A stretch of DNA of 64,000 bases from SAR86 cluster bacterium (lineage in GTDB: Bacteria; Pseudomonadota; Gammaproteobacteria; Magnimaribacterales; Magnimaribacteraceae), in the NCBI GenBank assembly GCA_029268615.1, contig JAQWNM010000010.1, forward strand, positions 287,108-351,107, written 5' to 3'. Of the stretch, positions 8,080 through 16,917 are shown piece by piece. A program made the translations under genes and the position numbers. Numbering within the stretch: the stretch's first letter is position 1; every line of letters begins with the position of its first letter. The notes under the pieces are model-generated. The model was not told where the DNA came from. It was given only the letters and a program-made list of their open reading frames with translations, and made no database searches.

Positions 8080-9432
8080 CTAATTCAATCTATTAATAAT
8101 ACGATTACCAAGAGATGAAAAATTTCCATTAGACATAAAGACTACAATATCTCCATTCTTTAATTCAGAAACAAAGCTAGCTATAAACTCTTCATTATCT
8201 TTAATCTTTTTACATTTACTTTTATTCTCTTTAATCAGTCTATCTTCTTGATCAAAGTTTTTACTTTTCCAAAATACCAGATCAGAGTCAATTATAGAAT
8301 TATTCAATTCTTCATCATGTAATCCACTCCTCATTGTGTTTGAACCCAACTCAATAAGACTTATTATTCTAGAATTAGGGTATTTAGATTTCAAACTTTT
8401 TAAAGTCTTACGTATTGCAGTCGGATGATGAGCAAAATCATCATAGATACTAATATTATTGTCTTGATAAATTAAATCTAACCTTCTATCAACACCTTTG
8501 AAGGTCGAAAGCGCTTCACAAGAATTTTTAATAGGAACCCCTAATTCTTTGCAAGCCATGACTGAAACTAAAGCATTTTGAGCATTATATTCTCCAATTA
8601 AGCTCCAATCTACTTCTTGTATTTTATCTTTAAAAGAGATCTCAAAAATGGAGAAATCTTCATTTACTGCCTTATAATTCCAATCAGATATTTTTTGGTC
8701 ACCATAAGTAACTATATTGGACCAGCTTCCTTGAGAGATAACTTCTTGAATATTTTCATCATTTTCTGGGAACAGAATATGACCTTTTGATGGCATAGTT
8801 CTTATTAAATGATGAAACTGGGTTTGAATAGATCCTATGTCCTTATAGATATCTGCGTGATCAAATTCTAAATTATTTATTACCAAAATCTCAGGATTAT
8901 AATGCACAAATTTAGCTCTTTTATCAAAAAAGGCAGTGTCATACTCATCTGCCTCTATGATAAAGATTTCATGACTACCTAGCCTAGAAGAAGAATCAAA
9001 GTTTTTTGGCTTTCCAGCTATCAAAAATCCTGCATCTATTCCTGTATAATCAAGAATCCATGAACACATGGAGGTAGTTGTTGTCTTTCCATGAGTTCCT
9101 GAAATAGCTAAAACTTTTCTGTCATGAAGAATATTTTTAGCCATCCATTCTGGGCCAGAAAGAAATTCTTTTTTGTTATCTAATAAAAATTCTATTAAAG
9201 GATTACCTCTGGAAAGGGCATTGCCAATAATATATAAGTCGACATCAGGTAAATCATCTAGATCATAACCTTGAACTAGATTGATTTTTTGATCTTCCAA
9301 TATCTTAGACATAGGAGGATAAATATTTGCATCGCATCCACTTACTTCATAACCTCTATCTCTAGCTAAAAGAGCTAGACCTCCCATAAAAGTCCCACAA
9401 ATTCCTAAAAAATGTATCTTTTCTTTATTCAC
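8080..9432 (-). CDS. mpl: UDP-MurNAc:L-Ala-D-Glu-mDAP ligase Mpl
   Basis: A murein-recycling ligase that joins the tripeptide L-Ala-gamma-D-Glu-meso-DAP directly to UDP-MurNAc. The 450 aa protein has the Mur-ligase order: N-terminal Rossmann domain (GICGTFMGGLA at 10-20), central ATP-binding loop SGTHGKTTTT (111-120), and a C-terminal domain with YDDFAHHPTA. The Mpl family is separated from MurC by this MGG start and its length. Translation begins at a GTG (9432). It is the first gene of a minus-strand run that includes the SRAP gene, and is divergent from the PFK gene at 9497. Confidence 0.93.
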   Translation of the reverse strand: MNKEKIHFLGICGTFMGGLALLARDRGYEVSGCDANIYPPMSKILEDQKINLVQGYDLDDLPDVDLYIIGNALSRGNPLIEFLLDNKKEFLSGPEWMAKNILHDRKVLAISGTHGKTTTTSMCSWILDYTGIDAGFLIAGKPKNFDSSSRLGSHEIFIIEADEYDTAFFDKRAKFVHYNPEILVINNLEFDHADIYKDIGSIQTQFHHLIRTMPSKGHILFPENDENIQEVISQGSWSNIVTYGDQKISDWNYKAVNEDFSIFEISFKDKIQEVDWSLIGEYNAQNALVSVMACKELGVPIKNSCEALSTFKGVDRRLDLIYQDNNISIYDDFAHHPTAIRKTLKSLKSKYPNSRIISLIELGSNTMRSGLHDEELNNSIIDSDLVFWKSKNFDQEDRLIKENKSKCKKIKDNEEFIASFVSELKNGDIVVFMSNGNFSSLGNRIINRLN

Positions 9433-9496
9433 TAAATCAATTATAACTAAAGATCATGATTCCCACTGAATGAAGTTTTAAGTACCATAAGATTTT

Positions 9497-10753
9497 ATGA
9501 ATAAAAAAAATGCTATATATGCTCAATCAGGCGGAGTAACTTCGGTTATAAATGCTACCGCTACTGGAGTTATTCAAGCTGTCTCTAAGTCAAAAAAGAT
9601 AAATAGAATATTCGCTGCTAAGAATGGAATTCTAGGCGTTCTTAGAGAAGAAATTTATGATGTAAGTAAAGAAAACGTAAAAGAAATAGAAAAACTTCTC
9701 TTCACACCTGGTGGAGCATTTGGTTCTTGTCGATATAAACTGAAAAATTTTAAGGAACAAAAAAAAGAATATTTGAGATTAATTGAAGTTTTTAAAGCTC
9801 ATAACATAGGATATTTTTTTTACAATGGAGGTGGAGATTCTCAAGATACTGCAAATAAAATATCAGAAATAACTGCCAAGCTTGACTGGCCTGTGCAATG
9901 TATAGGTATCCCTAAAACTGTTGATAATGATTTGCCTTTTACAGATAATTCACCAGGATTTGGATCTGTTGCTAAATATGTAGCCACTTCTACCCTCGAA
10001 GCTAGCTTAGATATAGCCAGTATGGCTGAAACTTCAACCAAAGTATTTATATTAGAAGTAATGGGAAGACATGCTGGTTGGATAGCTGCTTCAGCTGGTT
10101 TGGCTGCCGATAAAAAAAATGATCCTCCACACGTCATAATCTTTCCTGAGGTGCCTTTTAATAAAACGCTCTTTTTAAAAAAAGTTAAAAAAACTGTTCT
10201 TCAAGAAGGTTACTGTGTAATAGTTGCCTCGGAAGGTGCACAGTATAAAAATGGTAAGTTCTTAGCAGAAGCAGAAAAACAAGATGCCTTTGGGCATAAA
10301 CAACTAGGAGGTGTTGCTCCATTCTTAGCTAATTTAATTGATACTAATTTAGGATATAAATTTCACTGGTCTGTGTCAGACTACCTTCAACGTTCAGCTA
10401 GACATATTGCTTCTAAAGTTGATCTAGATCAGGCTTATGAAGTTGGAAAATCAGCCGTTAAATATGCTGAAAAAGGAGAATCTGCAGTCATGCCTATAAT
10501 TGTTAGAGGCAAAGGAAAAAAATATACTTGGAGGATTTCAAAAGCTCCTCTCAATAAGATAGCTAATATTGAAAAAAAGATGCCTAAGAAATATATAAGT
10601 AGTAAAGGTTTTGGCATAACAAAAGCCTGTAAAGATTATTTATTACCCCTTATTCAAGGGGAAGCCTATCCTCCTTATGTTAAAGGTATTCCTGACAGAG
10701 CTAAGCTAAAAAAAATATTAATCACGAAAAAACTTAAGAAGTTTAGAATATAA
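9497..10753 (+). CDS. pfp: 6-phosphofructokinase, probably pyrophosphate-dependent
   Basis: A 418 aa phosphofructokinase of the long bacterial clade. The phosphoryl-donor signature is GGGDS (111-115). Aspartate occupies the position that is glycine in ATP-dependent PFKs (GGDGS). The second signature is PKTVDND (139-145), where the lysine replaces the glycine of ATP enzymes. Both changes are established markers of PPi use. PPi-PFKs are reversible and save ATP, so this could serve glycolysis or gluconeogenesis. The aspartate of the usual GGD is also glycine here, as in some related sequences. The gene stands alone between divergent mpl and a convergent gene 3 bases away. Confidence 0.88.
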   Translation: MNKKNAIYAQSGGVTSVINATATGVIQAVSKSKKINRIFAAKNGILGVLREEIYDVSKENVKEIEKLLFTPGGAFGSCRYKLKNFKEQKKEYLRLIEVFKAHNIGYFFYNGGGDSQDTANKISEITAKLDWPVQCIGIPKTVDNDLPFTDNSPGFGSVAKYVATSTLEASLDIASMAETSTKVFILEVMGRHAGWIAASAGLAADKKNDPPHVIIFPEVPFNKTLFLKKVKKTVLQEGYCVIVASEGAQYKNGKFLAEAEKQDAFGHKQLGGVAPFLANLIDTNLGYKFHWSVSDYLQRSARHIASKVDLDQAYEVGKSAVKYAEKGESAVMPIIVRGKGKKYTWRISKAPLNKIANIEKKMPKKYISSKGFGITKACKDYLLPLIQGEAYPPYVKGIPDRAKLKKILITKKLKKFRI

Positions 10754-10756
10754 AAA

Positions 10757-11956
10757 TCAAGGACTAATGGGGCCTTCAAAAATTATCTCGACGTTTTTAA
10801 GTCTCTCAATAAGAATATTGCCAAGACCGGTAGATGCCGTTAAAACTCCTCCATAGCCTTCTCCACCTGGCAATCTATCAAGATCTTTTGTCAATGAAAT
10901 CGCACTCTCGCAAACAAATTTTGAAGTTACCCTATATCCTGGATCGCCATTCCCAAACATTCTATAAATCTTTTTTTCTCCATCTTCTGCTTCAACTAAT
11001 AACAAACACTCAAAAAAACCATTCTGCATAACTTCTTCACTTGGTCCTTCACCAGGTTTAGGTAACAAAGGTCTTATTAACTTTCTTAAAGGTGTAAATA
11101 AGATAATACCTCCCAAAATGGTTGTGATAGAAACTATCATAGCGCTTAAAAAAGACTTATAGGAAGCCTTTTCTGTGTATATAAAATCTTCTCCATAAGG
11201 CATTTGTCTTTGTGCAAATAATGCAGCGCTTCTTCTAACTACTCGGGTGTTAGCTATTGCCATAATAAAAGGTCCTGACCAAGATTTTATATCTTTGTCT
11301 TTAGAAACCCCTACTCTGTCAGAAGTTGATGAGATTTGTATATCACTTGTTGATTTTGCAGGATTTAATAAAAATAGGTCCTGCATCTCCTTGCCTAATT
11401 TAAGATCTCCCATACTAAACATTGTTTCTGTCGTACCTCCAGAAACTCCACCTTGGCCAGTATGAAAAGAAACTACCTTTTTAATAGGCTTGTTCATCTC
11501 CTTAATTGCAAAATACGTTCCTAAATCTGAAGGTAAAGAATCATATCCACAACTTGGAACTATTCTTATCCCCTCAGCTGCTGCTTGCTCATGATGCTTG
11601 TCTATAAGTCCTTTGACCCAAAAATTTTCACCTGTGATATCCGTATAATGAGTTTTATTATTCACACAAGACGCAACTAATTTTGAGCTATATCTATGAA
11701 AAGGACCTGCAGTTGACAGAATAACTTTAGTCCTTTTTGTAATTTTATCTAATGCAACTTCATCATCAGAATCAGCTAAGAGTATTTCTAGATTTGAACC
11801 AAACTCTTTATTGATATTCTCTAACTTCTCGAAATTCCTACCTGCTATAGCCCATTTAAAGTCTTTTTCATTATAATTTTCTAAAAAATACTTCACACAT
11901 AATTTTCCTGTAAATCCTGTAGCTCCATAAATAACTATGTCTAATTCTTTATTCAT
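10757..11956 (-). CDS. Saccharopine dehydrogenase-like NAD(P)-binding protein (trans-acting enoyl reductase type)
   Basis: A 399 aa protein with an N-terminal Rossmann motif VIYGATGFTGKL (residues 7-18) and the DITGENFWV...SCGYDS..SDLG context seen in the saccharopine-dehydrogenase-like family. That family includes mycobacterial trans-acting enoyl reductases of lipid synthesis. A hydrophobic segment lies near residues 270-295, suggesting membrane association. True lysine-pathway function is unlikely because this membrane-anchored subfamily differs. The start overlaps the stop of the upstream hotdog thioesterase gene by 4 bases, so the pair is translationally coupled and probably acts on a lipid or acyl-CoA (inference). 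Confidence 0.82.
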   Translation of the reverse strand: MNKELDIVIYGATGFTGKLCVKYFLENYNEKDFKWAIAGRNFEKLENINKEFGSNLEILLADSDDEVALDKITKRTKVILSTAGPFHRYSSKLVASCVNNKTHYTDITGENFWVKGLIDKHHEQAAAEGIRIVPSCGYDSLPSDLGTYFAIKEMNKPIKKVVSFHTGQGGVSGGTTETMFSMGDLKLGKEMQDLFLLNPAKSTSDIQISSTSDRVGVSKDKDIKSWSGPFIMAIANTRVVRRSAALFAQRQMPYGEDFIYTEKASYKSFLSAMIVSITTILGGIILFTPLRKLIRPLLPKPGEGPSEEVMQNGFFECLLLVEAEDGEKKIYRMFGNGDPGYRVTSKFVCESAISLTKDLDRLPGGEGYGGVLTASTGLGNILIERLKNVEIIFEGPISP

Positions 11957-12366
11957 TTTTTATCCATTTTTTTAATTACACCACCAAAATTCATTATAAT
12001 TTTTGTTCCTACCTTAATCTTACCTTCAGAAAAACCTAATGATGTGCCTAATTTTGTTCTGATAGCTTTGACTTCCAGTAGCTCACCAACCTTTGCCGGC
12101 GCTATAAATTCAGAATGAAAACTAATAGTAGCCACAGGATTCCTTGGTCCTTCCATAATAGTAGTTGCCAGAGTATAGTCTGCTATCGCCATTAACATGC
12201 CTCCATGAGCAGAACCTGCTTGATTACAATTCTCTGGCTTCACATAAAAAGCAAAAACTAGCTGACCATCCTCTTCCCTCTTATAATAACCCGGCCCTAA
12301 AGTTTCTATATGTGGTTGAGCGATCTCTAACTTCTTATAACCTTTTGGAACTATTTCATTACTCAT
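11953..12366 (-). CDS. PaaI-type hotdog thioesterase
   Basis: A 137 aa single hotdog domain. The AHGGMLMAIADYTLATT segment (about 53-70) matches the PaaI/YigI acyl-CoA thioesterase motif with the catalytic HGG and Asp region. The expected activity is hydrolysis of aromatic or medium-chain acyl-CoA in the cytosol. The exact substrate is unknown. It is coupled by a 4-base overlap to the saccharopine-dehydrogenase-like gene and follows the DUF2244 gene after 14 bases, forming a three-gene operon. Confidence 0.86.
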   Translation of the reverse strand: MSNEIVPKGYKKLEIAQPHIETLGPGYYKREEDGQLVFAFYVKPENCNQAGSAHGGMLMAIADYTLATTIMEGPRNPVATISFHSEFIAPAKVGELLEVKAIRTKLGTSLGFSEGKIKVGTKIIMNFGGVIKKMDKK

Positions 12367-12380
12367 GTCTTAAAATTATA

Positions 12381-12884
12381 TTAATCTTTAATTAACTCTT
12401 TTCCTCTTAAACTAAGAATAATTTCTTCCATCTTATCTATCAACTCTAATTTTTCTTCTTCATTAAGAAAATCTCCTATTGGAACTCTTTCACCCTTTGA
12501 GGCGATCACTAAATGCAATGGATACCAAGGATGAATAGTTTTCTCTATTTCTACTTGGGTCCATAAACGAATATATTCTATTACTTCTCTAGAGTTATAA
12601 CTGCCCCTTTCTACAACTAACTTTTCAGGAGTTAAAGTCAGAATTTCATTTTTTTTAGATTTATTCGCCACTAGATATACACAAATTACTACCAACAAAA
12701 CTTCTAATCCAGCAAAAGGTAAAATAAGAGTAGCTCCTGCAAAAGCAAAAAGGGTAGCTATAAGAAAACAGGTAACAAAGATTACCAAGAGAAAAATTAG
12801 ATTATTTTTCCAAGTCATAGAGCGATTAGGTTGCAAAAGAATCCTATAAATATTTTTTTTTGCGTCTATTTTTAGATTAATCAT
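12381..12884 (-). CDS. DUF2244 membrane protein
   Basis: A 167 aa protein with two adjacent membrane helices (about residues 27-48 and 52-72) after a short cytosolic start containing the PNRSMTW motif. A soluble C-terminal domain with LTLTPEKLVVERG and R..LW...E follows. This layout is that of the DUF2244 family, found across alpha- and gammaproteobacteria and often linked to cytochrome oxidase or lipid genes. The function is unknown. It is first in the operon with the hotdog thioesterase and the saccharopine-dehydrogenase-like gene, and divergent from argD. Confidence 0.78.
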   Translation of the reverse strand: MINLKIDAKKNIYRILLQPNRSMTWKNNLIFLLVIFVTCFLIATLFAFAGATLILPFAGLEVLLVVICVYLVANKSKKNEILTLTPEKLVVERGSYNSREVIEYIRLWTQVEIEKTIHPWYPLHLVIASKGERVPIGDFLNEEEKLELIDKMEEIILSLRGKELIKD

Positions 12885-12964
12885 AAATAATTGTTACATA
12901 GAATCAATAAAGAATATTAAACTTATACATATTAAATATGGTATATAAATTTAAAAACTGAGTT

Positions 12965-14149
12965 ATGTCAGAATATAAACACGGCATGTTCCCAAATTAC
13001 ACTCCTGCAGATTTTATTCCTTTAAGAGGATTGGGATCAAGGGTGTGGGATAAAAATGGTAAAGAATACATAGATCTTGGAGGAGGAATTGCTGTCAATT
13101 CCCTTGGTCATGCTCATCCTGAATTAGTTAATGCTATAAATGAACAGTCCTCTTTAATATGGCATACAAGTAATTACCTAGTTAATAATCCAACTATTGA
13201 CCTTGCCAATACTTTAGTTGAATTAACTTTTGCAGACAGTCTATTTTTTTCTAATTCTGGATCAGAGGCCAATGAAGTGGCAATTAAATTAGCAAGAAAG
13301 TATCACCATTCAAATGGTGAGAATAGAAATAAAATTATCTCCTTTTCAAATTCTTTTCATGGAAGAAGTCTTTTAAATATAGCCTTGGGCAGTTCAGAAA
13401 AACATAGAGAAGGTTTTGGCCCTATACCAGAAGGAGTCATACACTTGGAATTTAATAATTTGGAAGAAATAAAGAATGCAATTGATAAAGAAACTGCGGC
13501 AGTAATTATAGAGCCCATTCAAGGAGAAGCTGGAATAAGAATTGCAAATCAAGAATTCTTAAACACCTTAAAAGAACTTTGTAGCCAAAATGGAGCTCTT
13601 TTAATTTTTGATGAAGTCCAAAGTGGCATAGGAAGAACAGGATATCTATTCGCTTATCTTAAATATGGAATAGAACCTGATATCCTTACATCTGCTAAAG
13701 GCTTAGGAGGAGGTTTTCCAATAGGCGCTACTTTAACAAAAAAACATATTGCAAATTGTCTTCAGCCAGGATCACATGGCAGCACTTTTGGGGGCAACCC
13801 TATTGCGTGTGCAGTAGCTCTTAGAGTTGTTAATATAGTGAAACAACCCTACCTCTTAGATAGCGTATTAGAAAAAGAAGAAATATTGCTTCAGGGATTA
13901 AAAAAAATATCTGATAAATACAAATGTTTTAATGAAATAAGGTCAGCAGGCCTTTGGATAGGTTGCGATCTAACTAAAATTAATTCTGCTAATGACGCTT
14001 TAGACTCTTGTTATCAGGAAGGTGTCATAGCTGTCACTGCCGGTAATTCCACTCTAAGATTAGCTCCCGCACTAAATATCCCGCCTTCAGATATAGATGA
14101 AGGTTTGAATAGGCTTGACAAAGCACTTTCTAAAATTAGTCAATACTAG
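12965..14149 (+). CDS. argD: Acetylornithine aminotransferase ArgD
   Basis: A class-III PLP aminotransferase, 394 aa, that makes N-acetylornithine in arginine synthesis and may also serve as succinyl-DAP aminotransferase. Features are the FFSNSGSEANEVAIKLARKY segment (about 96-115), the LLIFDEVQSGIGRTG aspartate motif (about 213-228) and the PLP-lysine in TSAKGLGGGFPIG (about 240-252). The length is typical. It starts with ATG at 12965 and is monocistronic. Its end overlaps the convergent metallo-hydrolase gene by 14 bases. Confidence 0.9.
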   Translation: MSEYKHGMFPNYTPADFIPLRGLGSRVWDKNGKEYIDLGGGIAVNSLGHAHPELVNAINEQSSLIWHTSNYLVNNPTIDLANTLVELTFADSLFFSNSGSEANEVAIKLARKYHHSNGENRNKIISFSNSFHGRSLLNIALGSSEKHREGFGPIPEGVIHLEFNNLEEIKNAIDKETAAVIIEPIQGEAGIRIANQEFLNTLKELCSQNGALLIFDEVQSGIGRTGYLFAYLKYGIEPDILTSAKGLGGGFPIGATLTKKHIANCLQPGSHGSTFGGNPIACAVALRVVNIVKQPYLLDSVLEKEEILLQGLKKISDKYKCFNEIRSAGLWIGCDLTKINSANDALDSCYQEGVIAVTAGNSTLRLAPALNIPPSDIDEGLNRLDKALSKISQY

Positions 14150-15191
14150 TTACATCAATCTCATCACTGTCAACAGGGAGAACTATCATTGTCCCGTCTT
14201 TGGAAAGCGTCCAATCATCTCGAATATCATCAACTCCTCTAAGAAAGATTCTTTCCATCATTTCATTTCTAGGTGCAGGAGTTAGATGATAAAAAACTAG
14301 ATGTTTTGCATTAGCTTTGCTGGCTATCTCAGCAGCCTCCAATGGGGTTGTGTGATAAGTCATAATATCTTCCATTATTTTTGCTCTCATTGTTGCTCCT
14401 TGCTTTATAGCAAAAGACTGAATCATCCCTACTAAATAATTAGACTGTGCTTCATGCAAAAGAACATCAACATCTTTTGAATATTTAACGACGTTCTCAC
14501 TATAAGAAGTATCTCCGCTTACCACCAAAGATCGGCCCTTATAATCAAAACGATATCCTAGAGCTGGCTTAACCGGATCATGGAGTACTTTAAAGGCAGT
14601 AATCTTCAAACCTTCTTTATTAACAATAACTGGGTTATTCAAATCTATAGTTTTAGGGTCAAAGCCAACAATATCTAAAGGGGCTATTTCCTCTCCATGA
14701 TGGGAATTTCTATAAAAATAATCAGGTCCATAAGCTGACTCAAACCCTTGAGTAACAAGCTCTACGCCTTCTGGTCCATAAACTGTCAACTTATCAGTTC
14801 TTTTCTGAGCTATCCATGTCGCTAAGTGGATATCTGCTAAATCAGAGATATGGTCAGAATGTAAATGAGTAAAAAGGACTGATTCTATTTTATTAAAAGG
14901 TACATTCCATTTCCTTAGGTTAACAGCACTGCCATTTCCTGTATCTACAAGGTAGATACTTTCTCCGGCCCTAACCATAATGCAAGCCTCAGCCCTTCCT
15001 TCACTTGGTATCGGAGATCGAGATCCACAAACAACTGCTGTGAGTGCATCCTCTTCCGGTAAACTACTAGTTTGCACAGAGTTACTAACCGCCGTTATAA
15101 CGACCCTATCTTCTACTGCTGGAATTCTTGAAATAATAAAACCAACAATGATAACTAGGCCTAAAGTAATAAGTATTTTTTTCATAAACAT
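14136..15191 (-). CDS. Membrane-anchored metallo-beta-lactamase-fold hydrolase
   Basis: A 351 aa MBL-fold hydrolase with one N-terminal membrane helix (residues 5-22), probably a signal anchor, so the domain faces the periplasm. The zinc motif THLHSDH is at 108-114, and further metal ligands are likely in VVSGDTSYS and the late VFYHLTP histidine. The overall arrangement resembles the RNase Z/arylsulfatase (AtsA)-like group. An RNase Z role is unlikely given the membrane anchor and signal-like start. It lies 18 bases downstream of the TetR gene and may share its regulation. The substrate is unknown, possibly a sulfate or phosphate ester. Confidence 0.85.
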   Translation of the reverse strand: MFMKKILITLGLVIIVGFIISRIPAVEDRVVITAVSNSVQTSSLPEEDALTAVVCGSRSPIPSEGRAEACIMVRAGESIYLVDTGNGSAVNLRKWNVPFNKIESVLFTHLHSDHISDLADIHLATWIAQKRTDKLTVYGPEGVELVTQGFESAYGPDYFYRNSHHGEEIAPLDIVGFDPKTIDLNNPVIVNKEGLKITAFKVLHDPVKPALGYRFDYKGRSLVVSGDTSYSENVVKYSKDVDVLLHEAQSNYLVGMIQSFAIKQGATMRAKIMEDIMTYHTTPLEAAEIASKANAKHLVFYHLTPAPRNEMMERIFLRGVDDIRDDWTLSKDGTMIVLPVDSDEIDVTSID

Positions 15192-15209
15192 ATTGTCTTA
15201 TCTTAAATA

Positions 15210-15809
15210 TTATGGCGTCTTTACATCTAATAATTTTTTCACTTGAAATCTTATAACTTCGATAGCCTTTTTTTTACTCATGCCCTGCAACTCCCTTAGT
15301 CTTTCCCAAGATTCAAACGAAAGAAGTAATTCAATTAATTGTTGAGATTCTTCATCTTGTTTTAATAATTCTTGTAGATAATATTGTAGATGTTTTTTTA
15401 AATCTATTTGAGATTGCTTATAATTTGTCTCTAGTACTTTATAACGCCACATCATAGCTTTAGTAGCCTTGATCATAAAGTTCATATCCTCATACACCTT
15501 TGAGTGCATTTTAATTAAAAGAGAAAGTCGCTTGTCTAGTTCTAAACCCTCATCAAAATCTAAAAAGTACCTTCTGTGTTTAACAACTTCTTTTTGATGA
15601 ATTGTCTCAAATAAACTTTCCATATCTTTAAATCGTCTAAACACAGTTCGAATTGCTACCTGAGCACGATCTGCCACTTGTTGAGCAGTAGGTATAAGGA
15701 TCCCTTCTTGGATTAAAGACAACATTGCATCACCGATTACTTGATGCGACTGCTGACTTCTTAGTAACCGACCATCTGTATTTTCTTCTTGATTATCTTG
15801 GAATGTCAT
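15210..15809 (-). CDS. TetR-family transcriptional regulator
   Basis: A 199 aa one-component repressor. The N-terminal helix-turn-helix is at about residues 35-65 (TAQQVADRAQVAIRTVFRRF, with the family-typical phenylalanine and K/R positions), followed by an all-helical ligand domain. ATG at 15809 is preferred; a GTG at 15818 would add three residues. Just upstream, at 15821-15846, lies an overlapping set of perfect inverted repeats, the likely operator for itself and for the divergent GST gene. By position it controls the GST-dehalogenase-sulfatase gene run and perhaps the metallo-hydrolase downstream (inference). Confidence 0.88.
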   Translation of the reverse strand: MTFQDNQEENTDGRLLRSQQSHQVIGDAMLSLIQEGILIPTAQQVADRAQVAIRTVFRRFKDMESLFETIHQKEVVKHRRYFLDFDEGLELDKRLSLLIKMHSKVYEDMNFMIKATKAMMWRYKVLETNYKQSQIDLKKHLQYYLQELLKQDEESQQLIELLLSFESWERLRELQGMSKKKAIEVIRFQVKKLLDVKTP

Positions 15810-15820
15810 AAGTAACACTT

Positions 15821-15846
15821 TGTCATATTGACATAATATATGTCAA
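15821..15846. promoter_or_regulatory. Overlapping palindromes, probable TetR operator
   Basis: TGTCA-TAT-TGACA (15821-15833) overlaps TTGACATA-ATA-TATGTCAA (15828-15846, perfect 8-3-8). The three TGTCA/TGACA half-sites lie in the 54-base gap between the TetR gene and the divergent GST gene. This is the normal place for a self-regulating TetR operator, and the TTGACA inside it could also be a -35 element. Confidence 0.7.
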
Positions 15847-15863
15847 TAGTTTAGTATAAAATT

Positions 15864-16901
15864 ATGACTCTTCCAAGACCTTTAAAACTAATAGGTGCTC
15901 CTCCATCTCCCTACACCCGAAAAATGGTAGCTCTATTACGTTACCGTCATATTCCTCATACTATTATTTGGGGCGATCCCAATAATATATTGGATCAAAT
16001 GAATATAGAAAAGCCTTCACCAGGCTTATTGCCTACTTTCTTGCTTCCAGACGAAGCTGGCAATATAAATGCAGTTACAGACTCCACACCCATCATAAGA
16101 CGACTAGAAAATGAAGTGGCAGGAAGAAGTGTTATACCTAATGATCCTGCAGTAAAATTTATTAACTTCTTGCTAGAAGATTTTGGTGATGAGTGGGTTA
16201 CTAAATACATGTTTCATTATCGATGGCATCTCAAAGAAGATGCCGAAAATGCAGCTAAACTTCTACCACTTAACAATAACGTCACTTTAACTGAAGAAAT
16301 TTGGAAAAAATTTAAAGATTATATTGGACCAAGACAAATTAATCGATTATGGGTCGTGGGCTCTAATGAAACTACTGCGCCAATTATTGAATCTAGTTAT
16401 AAACGCTTTCTAAGTATAATGGAAAAGCACTTTGCATCATTTCCCTTCCTATTAGGATATAGGCCTAGTTCTTCAGATTTTGCGATTTATGGGCAATTAA
16501 CTCAATTAATAGGTTTTGATCCAACTTCAAGAAAAATAGCACATGAAATTTCTCCAAGAACTATTGCTTGGGTAAATACCATGGAAGACCAAAGTGGACT
16601 AGATCCAAAAGAAAATGATTGGCTTGAAATAGGGTCTCTACCTGATAGTCTTCAAGCATTACTTTCAGAAATAGGACGAGTTTATGTGCCAGCCTTATTG
16701 GAAAATGCAAAAGCTTTAAAAAATAAAAATAAAACGTGGGAAGCAAAAATCGACAATTGCCTATGGCATCAACAAACTTTTAATTACCAAGGTAAATGCC
16801 TGAGATGGATTATTGAGGAGTACCAATCTCTTAATCCAAGTGATCAAGAAAAAATCTCTAGTATCTTTGAAGGTACTGATTGCGAATTACTCCTGCAATA
16901 A
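15864..16901 (+). CDS. Glutathione S-transferase-family protein
   Basis: A 345 aa protein with an N-terminal thioredoxin-like GST domain. PPSPYTRKMVALLRY is at about 13-27, a cis-Pro GLLPTF region is near 55-60, and DSTPIIRRLE is near 74-83. An alpha-helical C-terminal domain follows up to about residue 230. It is about 110 aa longer than typical GSTs, and the extra C-terminal part (after about 240) is not recognisable to me. Conjugation or dehalogenation of electrophilic substrates is plausible given the haloalkane dehalogenase 16 bases downstream. It is first in the putative TetR-controlled run and starts 17 bases after the operator palindromes. Confidence 0.82.
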   Translation: MTLPRPLKLIGAPPSPYTRKMVALLRYRHIPHTIIWGDPNNILDQMNIEKPSPGLLPTFLLPDEAGNINAVTDSTPIIRRLENEVAGRSVIPNDPAVKFINFLLEDFGDEWVTKYMFHYRWHLKEDAENAAKLLPLNNNVTLTEEIWKKFKDYIGPRQINRLWVVGSNETTAPIIESSYKRFLSIMEKHFASFPFLLGYRPSSSDFAIYGQLTQLIGFDPTSRKIAHEISPRTIAWVNTMEDQSGLDPKENDWLEIGSLPDSLQALLSEIGRVYVPALLENAKALKNKNKTWEAKIDNCLWHQQTFNYQGKCLRWIIEEYQSLNPSDQEKISSIFEGTDCELLLQ

Positions 16902-16917
16902 TTATAAACATCTAAAA

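Noticed and set aside
9841..10137. Antisense open frame of 98 codons in the PFK gene
   Set aside because: It lies fully inside a well-supported gene, has no recognisable motif and no ribosome site.
16813..16917. 35-codon N-terminal extension of the dehalogenase frame
   Set aside because: It lies inside the GST coding sequence, and ATG 16918 gives the normal family N-terminus.
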